Both the position numbers and the translations under genes were made by a program. Below, in pieces: positions 15,621 through 19,785 of a DNA stretch of 19,785 bases. The DNA lies in contig CAAGLV010000232.1 in NCBI GenBank assembly GCA_900770875.1, positions 1 to 19,785 of the forward strand, written 5' to 3'. This stretch comes from Flavobacteriales bacterium (lineage in GTDB: Bacteria; Bacteroidota; Bacteroidia; Flavobacteriales; Weeksellaceae). The notes below the pieces were generated by a model. The model did not search any database. It saw only the letters and a list, made by a program, of their open reading frames with translations, and was not told the DNA's origin. The stretch's first letter is position 1. Each line of letters begins with the position of its first letter.

Positions 15621-15637
15621 CTCATTTTAGCCAATTT
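15621..15637 (-). promoter_or_regulatory. Putative AraC-regulator operator at the third MFS promoter
   Basis: Plus strand CTCATTTTAGCCAATTT, with GCCAA at 15630-15634 beginning 55 nt beyond the -7 element, as at the efflux operon promoter (55) and the second MFS promoter (54). Confidence 0.5.
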
Positions 15638-15720
15638 TAAATCGCCCTATCATTATTAATTTTATCCGTAATAAAGCCTACTTTACATAAAAAATATCTA
15701 TTTTATTAAACTGTAAAAAA

Positions 15721-15753
15721 TTGTTTCATTTCGGCCAAAAATGCGCAACTTTG
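15721..15753 (+). promoter_or_regulatory. Promoter of the AraC-family gene with an internal operator-like box
   Basis: TTG (15721-15723), 22-nt spacer, CAACTTTG (15746-15753, one base off TAnnTTTG). The predicted start near 15759 gives a leader of about 14 nt. The box TTCATTTCGGCCAAAAA (15725-15741) fills the spacer; a regulator bound there would block the polymerase, so autorepression is likely. Confidence 0.5.
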
Positions 15754-15772
15754 TAGTTCATTTATAAATCTC

Positions 15773-16588
15773 ATGGACATTGAATATTTAAAGAATCTCG
15801 ATAAAAATAATATTGATTTTTTTATACATAATGTCGATTTACACGACATTAATACAGAAGTACATAGCCATAACAAATCTCAATTACTATATGCCGAAGG
15901 CGGAATTGTACATATATTTATAAATGATAAACATTGGTATTTACCTGCAAGATGCTATATGTGGATACCTGCCAATACAAAACACGCCATTTTAACACAT
16001 AGCAAATCGGGCGAATTGTATAACATCTATTTTAATACAGAAGAAAACGACGACGAATTTTATTCGCAAACCAACATTTACTACGCAGACGATTTATTAA
16101 GAGAAATGTTTTTATATACTCGCAAATGGGACGGCGAGATAGAAAAAAACAATCAAGCGCAATACTATTTTTTAAAAGCGATAAAATCGATTTTACCCGA
16201 AATGAAATCGAGTATGTTGCCAATTAGCATTCAACATCCATTCCCAAAAGACCCTAAATTATTCGAAATATCTAAGTTTTTATTAGAAAATATTGATAAA
16301 AGTTACACCATCGAAGAAATTGCCAAAATTTTTGGAATTAGCGCACGTACTTTATCAAGAAAATTTAAAGAAAATTTAGGGATGAATTATGTTCGATTTT
16401 TACGATCGCTACGTATTACACGAGCTTTAGAAATGATTGTAGAAAATAAATACAACATGTACGAGATTGCTATGCTTGTAGGCTATAATTCGCTTTCGGC
16501 TTTTAGCACCGTATTTTTAAAGGTTTGTGGTATTAGGCCTACCGATTACGCTAAGATAATTCATCATAAAGATAGATTACCTTCTTAA
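15773..16588 (+). CDS. AraC-family transcriptional regulator, likely controller of the efflux island
   Basis: A 271-aa regulator. The N-terminal part (about residues 15-100) looks like a cupin sensing domain (EVHSHNKSQLLYAEGG, then WYLPARCYMWIPANTKHAI). The C-terminal AraC domain has two helix-turn-helix motifs, about 179-200 (TIEEIAKIFGISARTLSRKF) and 228-250 (MYEIAMLVGYNSLSAFSTVF), ending with the family signature GIRPTDYAK. It is divergent from three MFS genes and a TolC-HlyD operon. Shared GCCAA boxes upstream of all of them, and one inside its own promoter, suggest that it activates the pumps and limits its own synthesis. The ligand bound by the cupin domain is not known. Confidence 0.9.
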   Translation: MDIEYLKNLDKNNIDFFIHNVDLHDINTEVHSHNKSQLLYAEGGIVHIFINDKHWYLPARCYMWIPANTKHAILTHSKSGELYNIYFNTEENDDEFYSQTNIYYADDLLREMFLYTRKWDGEIEKNNQAQYYFLKAIKSILPEMKSSMLPISIQHPFPKDPKLFEISKFLLENIDKSYTIEEIAKIFGISARTLSRKFKENLGMNYVRFLRSLRITRALEMIVENKYNMYEIAMLVGYNSLSAFSTVFLKVCGIRPTDYAKIIHHKDRLPS

Positions 16589-16637
16589 AAAATTAAAAAT
16601 CATATCATAAATCAATAAATTAGCACAACACCCTGAT

Positions 16638-16645
16638 TATATTTG
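16638..16645 (+). promoter_or_regulatory. -7 element of the FMN reductase-family gene
   Basis: TATATTTG, a full match to TAnnTTTG, 33 nt before the ATG. There is no convincing TTG at -33 and no GCCAA box, so the gene does not look like a member of the proposed AraC regulon. Confidence 0.4.
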
Positions 16646-16678
16646 TAATTATAAATCATTAACATAAAAAATTATTAT

Positions 16679-17215
16679 ATGAAAATAGTAGGATTTGCCG
16701 GAACGAACAGCAAAAAATCAATCAATAAAGAATTATTAAATTACATTTTAAAACAAATAAATGGTGCTGATATTAATGTATTAGACATTAACGATTTCGA
16801 AATGCCTATCTACTCTATCGATCGCCAAAACGAATTTGGTTTCCCAAAACACGCAGAAGATTTTTTTGCCGAAATTAAAGAAGCAGACGGAATCGTAATT
16901 ACTTTAGCCGAACATAACGGTAACTTTTCTGTTGCTTTAAAAAACATTATCGATTGGGTTTCTCGCATCGATATGTCTTTCTTAAAAGGTAAAAAATTAT
17001 TAGTTATTTCTTCTTCTCCAGGAGGATATGGTGGAGGAAATGTGTTAGAAGTTGCCTTAAAATACTTTGGACAATTTGCTTCGGGAGAAATTGTAGCAAG
17101 CTCTACTTTCCCTTCATTCTACGATAACTTTAAAGATGGCGAAATTATAAACGAAGAATTAAAAGCCACAATCGACGAGAAAATTAAAGAATTTACTGCA
17201 GCATTACAAGCTTAA
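16679..17215 (+). CDS. NADPH-dependent FMN reductase-family oxidoreductase
   Basis: A 178-aa flavodoxin-fold protein of the NADPH-dependent FMN reductase group (PF03358), which covers FMN, quinone, azo and chromate reductases. The FMN phosphate loop is GTNSKKSINKEL (residues 8-19). The conserved pEYNGSxPxxLKNxIDW signature appears as AEHNGNFSVALKNIIDW (77-93). A glycine-rich loop SSSPGGYGGG (111-120) lies near the isoalloxazine site. It follows the AraC gene by 90 nt but has its own -7 element and ends at a strong terminator. Two-electron reduction of quinones or similar electrophiles would fit beside a drug pump, but that link is only positional. Confidence 0.87.
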   Translation: MKIVGFAGTNSKKSINKELLNYILKQINGADINVLDINDFEMPIYSIDRQNEFGFPKHAEDFFAEIKEADGIVITLAEHNGNFSVALKNIIDWVSRIDMSFLKGKKLLVISSSPGGYGGGNVLEVALKYFGQFASGEIVASSTFPSFYDNFKDGEIINEELKATIDEKIKEFTAALQA

Positions 17216-17224
17216 TTATAAAAT

Positions 17225-17257
17225 AAAAAACGCAAACTATATAGTTTGCGTTTTTTT
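17225..17257 (+). terminator. Terminator after the FMN reductase-family gene
   Basis: Near-perfect stem AAAAAACGCAAAC / GTTTGCGTTTTTT around a TATA loop, followed by further T. It starts about 10 nt after the stop. Confidence 0.9.
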
Positions 17258-17449
17258 ATTTCAGGAAATAAGAATCATTAAAAATAATTTAAATAATCAA
17301 TAAGAGTAAAATGTTTAATACACAGGTTAAAAAACTGATAATCAAACTATATAATTAAAATAAATCGATAGCTATAAATTTATTCTATTCATTAATCTAA
17401 AATAGAAATGGATTAAGGCTTGCAAAACTTAATTAAGACAATACATTTG
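17258..17449 (+). promoter_or_regulatory. Peroxiredoxin upstream region: promoter and candidate operator
   Basis: Promoter TTG (17420-17422), 19-nt spacer, TACATTTG (17442-17449), a full consensus match giving a leader of about 64 nt. Just upstream of the -33 lie an inverted repeat TTCTATT (17383-17389) / AATAGAA (17401-17407) with an 11-nt spacer and the palindrome ATAGCTAT (17368-17375). These could bind a redox-responsive regulator, though the spacing is not that of the enterobacterial OxyR site. No gene is seen here. Confidence 0.55.
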
Positions 17450-17519
17450 CATCAGAAAAGTAACAAAACACACTTTACTTTTAAGAAAATATTTTATAAA
17501 TATAAAAACATTTAGAATT

Positions 17520-18146
17520 ATGTCATTAGTAGGAAAAAAAGCGCCTTTATTTACAGCGCCTGCAGTAATCGATGGAGATGAAATCGTAGAAAACTTTTCA
17601 ATGCCAATCGGAGAAAAAAATATCGTATTATTTTTCTACCCAAAAGATTTTACTTTCGTATGTCCAACAGAATTACACGCATTCCAAGCTAAATTAGCTG
17701 AATTCGAAAAAAGAGATGCTGTAGTTATCGCTGCTTCTTGTGATTCAGAAGAAACTCACTTAGCGTGGTTAAACACAGCTAAAGATAACGGAGGTATCGA
17801 AGGTGTTACTTACCCAATCGTTGCAGATTTAGCTAAAACTATCGCTATGGATTACGGTGTATTAGCTGGTGAGTACGTTTACAACGAAGAAAACGATTCA
17901 TTAAAATTCGAAGGAGCTCCAGTTGCTTACCGTGGAACTTTTATCATCGACAAAAACGGTGTTGTTCGTCACGAAACTATCAACGATTTACCATTAGGAC
18001 GTAACATCGACGAGTACGTACGTTTATTAGACGCTATTTTACACGTTGAGAAATACGGAGAAGTTTGTCCAGCTAACTGGGAAGAAGGAAAAGAAGCAAT
18101 GAACGCTACTAAAGATGGTGTTGCTGCTTACTTAGCTTCTAACTAA
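17520..18146 (+). CDS. Typical 2-Cys peroxiredoxin (AhpC/Prx1 type)
   Basis: A 208-aa cytoplasmic thiol peroxidase that reduces hydrogen peroxide, organic peroxides and peroxynitrite. Peroxidatic Cys48 lies in FYPKDFTFVCPTELHAF. Resolving Cys183 lies in EVCPANW, so the enzyme forms intersubunit disulfides in a dimer. Arg138 in PVAYRGTFIID is the usual active-site partner. Residues 91-95 (GGIEG) resemble the GGLG loop of oxidation-sensitive peroxiredoxins, but the C-terminal YF motif is not present; the protein ends AAYLASN. A consensus promoter and a preference for a few codons suggest high expression. The thioredoxin encoded next is a natural reductant for it. The name ahpC is not given because no ahpF is adjacent. 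Confidence 0.95.
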   Translation: MSLVGKKAPLFTAPAVIDGDEIVENFSMPIGEKNIVLFFYPKDFTFVCPTELHAFQAKLAEFEKRDAVVIAASCDSEETHLAWLNTAKDNGGIEGVTYPIVADLAKTIAMDYGVLAGEYVYNEENDSLKFEGAPVAYRGTFIIDKNGVVRHETINDLPLGRNIDEYVRLLDAILHVEKYGEVCPANWEEGKEAMNATKDGVAAYLASN

Positions 18147-18149
18147 TCA

Positions 18150-18179
18150 TAAATTTGGTATTCTTTTAAAGAACCAAAA
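18150..18179 (+). promoter_or_regulatory. -7-like element and overlapping hairpin after the peroxiredoxin gene
   Basis: TAAATTTG (18150-18157) matches TAnnTTTG and could start the thioredoxin transcript, but the nearest TTG is 26 nt upstream, too far. The same bases join a hairpin: TTTGG (18154-18158) with CCAAA (18174-18178), then TTCTT with AAGAA. No T-run follows, so its use as a terminator is doubtful. Confidence 0.3.
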
Positions 18180-18187
18180 TTCACGAA

Positions 18188-18274
18188 GAGGCTGTCCAAA
18201 TTATTGACAGGAGATTTTAACGAATTCATATTCAACAAAAATCACTAAGCTCATAACTTAGACAGCCTTTTTTA
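18188..18274 (+). repeat. Inverted-repeat-bounded element with T-run; attenuator or mobile-element relic
   Basis: AGGCTGTC (18189-18196) pairs with GACAGCCT (18261-18268), which runs straight into six T. CTGTC can instead pair with a nearer GACAG (18206-18210), so two exclusive structures are possible. A second small hairpin CTAAG / CTTAG (18245-18261) competes with the right arm by one base. As DNA, the ends read AGGCTGTCCAAATT and, on the other strand, AGGCTGTCTAAGTT, like terminal inverted repeats of a tiny element. No target duplication is evident and no ORF is present. Confidence 0.45.
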
Positions 18275-18307
18275 TACCCAATTTTTAACTTTTAAAAATT
18301 AAACAAA

Positions 18308-18625
18308 ATGTTTGCAGAATTAGAACAAGATAACTTAGCACAAGTAGTTGCTGATAACAATATAGTAATTGTACAATACGGAGCTGGATGGTGTGGAAAC
18401 TGCCGTTTAGTAAAACCAAAATTTAAAAAATTAGCTGCTGAATACGAAGGTCAAGCTGAGTTTTTATATGTTGATGCTGAGAAATTAGTTGAATCGAGAA
18501 AATTAGCTGAAGTTCCAAACTTACCAACTTTCGCTGTTTTTAAAGGAGGAGTTAATGTAGGACAAGTAACTGCATCTAAAATTGATGCTGTAAAAGAATT
18601 AATCAATGAAGCTGCCGGTATTTAA
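18308..18625 (+). CDS. Thioredoxin-family protein with CGNC active site
   Basis: A 105-aa protein with a plain thioredoxin fold and no signal peptide, so it is cytoplasmic. The active site is GAGWCGNCRLVKPKF (Cys29, Cys32), with Asn in place of the Pro of classical CGPC; the cis-proline is Pro73 in PNLPTFAVFKGG. The change of the residue between the cysteines is expected to alter redox potential. It follows a 2-Cys peroxiredoxin, for which it may serve as electron donor, and its last 20 bases overlap the next gene in another frame. A 21-base AT-only inverted repeat (18280-18300) stands just before the start and may affect translation. Confidence 0.93.
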   Translation: MFAELEQDNLAQVVADNNIVIVQYGAGWCGNCRLVKPKFKKLAAEYEGQAEFLYVDAEKLVESRKLAEVPNLPTFAVFKGGVNVGQVTASKIDAVKELINEAAGI

Positions 18626-18857
18626 AAATTTAGCAAAAAACGTTTCTATTGAAGCAATGGAAACTGCATTAGAGGTTTTAGAAGTTTACGCTGATTCGCC
18701 AGCTGTAAAAGAACCAGAACAAGAAGTAATCGGTGAAATGATTTCTAACATTTGTGGAGCTATGGAAATGAAGCAAATGATGGAAGAAGAAGGTATGGAC
18801 GAGCGTACTGCTGCTAACACTTTTATGCAGCGTGTTATGGGTTCTATCGATAAATAA
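18606..18857 (+). CDS. Small acidic DUF6952-like protein, coupled to thioredoxin
   Basis: An 83-aa acidic, mainly helical protein without signal peptide or membrane segment. The pattern MKLPVFKNLAK, a central EVIGEMISNICGAMEM and the ending FMQRVMGSIDK match, from memory, the DUF6952 proteins that follow a thioredoxin gene in many flavobacteria. One cysteine (in SNICGAM) is present. Its ATG at 18606 lies inside the thioredoxin gene, with a 20-nt overlap in another frame, so translation is very likely coupled. The constant pairing with thioredoxin suggests a shared complex or a client relation. Function is unknown. Confidence 0.85.
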   Translation: MKLPVFKNLAKNVSIEAMETALEVLEVYADSPAVKEPEQEVIGEMISNICGAMEMKQMMEEEGMDERTAANTFMQRVMGSIDK

Positions 18858-18880
18858 TTCTATTGTTAACTAGATATTTT

Positions 18881-18912
18881 AAAAGTCAACTTTTATATAA
18901 GTTGGCTTTTAT
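18881..18912. terminator. Bidirectional terminator between convergent genes
   Basis: Arms AAAAGTCAACTT (18881-18892) and AAGTTGGCTTTT (18899-18910) pair over 12 bp with one T-G wobble, with A-runs and T-runs on the outer sides. It serves the thioredoxin operon from the left and the GLPGLI gene from the right. Confidence 0.8.
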
Positions 18913-18916
18913 TTCT

Positions 18917-19645
18917 TTAATCTATTTTCGTCTCTACTTTATTATTCTCCAATTCAGCTTCTATCCGAAAAATTTCGTTAAAATAAACAACAAAATCATC
19001 TACCATCATCAATTCGCCTTTTGTTGGTTTAATAATTTTAGCTTTATCGTTTAATTCAACTTTTGTTGCTGTATAAATATGCTGATGCACTCCATCATCT
19101 TGATCTAAAATAATCGTCAGTTTTAAGATAACTCCAGGTAAACCAAAAATATTATTTGGACCTGCTTTAAACGGTAGATTTGGTGCATTCCAAGCTTCAT
19201 AAGTTCGATTATCTCGCTTTGCAATAGCTTTTTTTACTTCGTAACCTAAAAACTGATCTTTATCTCTTTGGATTATCCACTGATGAGTTGTTATTGAGTC
19301 TTTAATTAAAAACAATTTTCCATTAAAATCCATTTGATCTAATGAATAATGATCTTTTAAATTAATATAATTATTTGAATTAGGAATAGGAATACTTTCA
19401 ACATCAGAAATACTTTGTGTATTATTTAACTTTTCTATCTTTTTAAACGTCGCCTCATCTTTAGTTGTAATTAAAAGATATTCGCCTGTGTTTTGGTTAG
19501 ATGCTTTAAAAATTGCAAGTTGCTTTGGATCTTTAGATACAGAGGTATCGTAAGCATAATTAAATTGATAATTAACCACTAACTTTTCTTGTGCTATAAG
19601 TAAAGTTGATGTGGTAAGTAGTAAACAAGTAAAGATAAATTTCAT
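18917..19645 (-). CDS. GLPGLI-family secreted protein
   Basis: A 242-aa protein with a signal peptide cut near residue 18 (LLIAQE), expected in the periplasm or beyond. The family landmark is NIFGLPGVILKL (GLPGVI at 168-173), preceded by the usual tract FLGYEVKKAIAKRDNRTYEAWNAP and PFKAGP (about 132-163). This is the hallmark of the TIGR01200 GLPGLI group, found almost only in Bacteroidota. Members have no proven biochemical function; many have several copies per genome and some lie near TonB receptors. It is alone on its strand here, ending at the shared terminator. No convincing promoter is seen upstream, where only about 140 bases remain in the window. Confidence 0.88.
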   Translation of the reverse strand: MKFIFTCLLLTTSTLLIAQEKLVVNYQFNYAYDTSVSKDPKQLAIFKASNQNTGEYLLITTKDEATFKKIEKLNNTQSISDVESIPIPNSNNYINLKDHYSLDQMDFNGKLFLIKDSITTHQWIIQRDKDQFLGYEVKKAIAKRDNRTYEAWNAPNLPFKAGPNNIFGLPGVILKLTIILDQDDGVHQHIYTATKVELNDKAKIIKPTKGELMMVDDFVVYFNEIFRIEAELENNKVETKID

Positions 19646-19785
19646 TGTGATAAAATAACTACGAAACTAATTAATCTATTTTAGTTTATACCTGAGTATT
19701 CTCAACTTCATTTAATTTCTAATTTTGTTCTTTTGTAATTGAAATCTATCTAGAAATTATTTTGCATTTTAGTTTGTCATAAAAT
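19646..19785. other. Right-edge noncoding stretch
   Basis: AT-rich sequence upstream of the GLPGLI gene. I find no full TAnnTTTG promoter in the right orientation, no hairpin of note and no reading frame that resembles a gene. It may hold the upstream region of a gene outside the window. Confidence 0.3.

Noticed and set aside
16589..16678. FMN reductase-family gene as a member of the AraC regulon
   Set aside because: No GCCAA box was found in its upstream region; only position links it to the regulator.
17368..17407. Classical OxyR site upstream of peroxiredoxin
   Set aside because: ATAG and CTAT elements are present but not at the 7-nt spacing of the known OxyR site; kept only as an unspecified inverted repeat.
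18863..19054. Plus-strand 63-codon open frame after the DUF6952-like gene
   Set aside because: It spans the bidirectional terminator and the 3' end of the GLPGLI gene on the other strand; Phe/Tyr-rich composition is that of random AT-rich sequence.
1..19785. CRISPR array, tRNA, rRNA, intact insertion sequence or prophage
   Set aside because: No regularly spaced repeats, no cloverleaf-like sequence, no rRNA stretches and no transposase, integrase or phage gene are seen.

Overview
The window reads as chromosomal DNA of an AT-rich member of the Bacteroidota, most likely a flavobacterium (order Flavobacteriales; Weeksellaceae is possible but unproven). The evidence is the gene families (GLPGLI protein, DUF4625-type lipoprotein, thioredoxin followed by a DUF6952-like protein, TonB receptor with a CarboxypepD_reg-like leader domain), the absence of Shine-Dalgarno sequences, and many promoters of the Bacteroidota form TTG-N17..23-TAnnTTTG.

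Left part (1-2762): on the minus strand, the start of a succinate dehydrogenase operon (sdhC then sdhA, the latter running off the window edge). Divergently on the plus strand, a strong promoter is followed by a short terminator-like hairpin (candidate small RNA or leader), then an ECF sigma factor with a TTG start and a membrane protein that is probably its anti-sigma partner.

Metal-uptake-like operon (2791-6023): a small secreted Cys/His protein ending in RGPP (DUF2946-like), a TonB-dependent receptor resembling the ZnuD type, and a His-rich lipoprotein, closed by a clear terminator. It is followed by a BadF/BcrAD-type N-acetylglucosamine kinase-like gene and a formyltransferase-fold gene, closed by a terminator shared with the opposite strand.

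Efflux island (7801-16588): on the minus strand a TolC-HlyD-MFS tripartite efflux operon, two further tandem MFS paralogues of nearly the same length (521, 521 and 524 aa), and a divergent AraC-family regulator. All three efflux promoters have a TAnnTTTG -7 element, no good -33 element, and a GCCAA-centred box 54-55 nt upstream of the -7. The same box (TCATTTnnGCCAA) lies between the -33 and -7 elements of the araC promoter. This suggests one small regulon: activation of all three pump units and autorepression of the regulator. The promoter-distal MFS gene (13820-15385) also has a long leader with a terminator-like two-tier hairpin.

Right part (16679-19645): an NADPH-dependent FMN reductase-family gene, a typical 2-Cys peroxiredoxin, an ~80-bp structured or IR-bounded intergenic element, a CGNC thioredoxin overlapping a DUF6952-like gene, and a GLPGLI-family secreted protein on the minus strand. 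I see no tRNA, rRNA, CRISPR array or intact insertion sequence.
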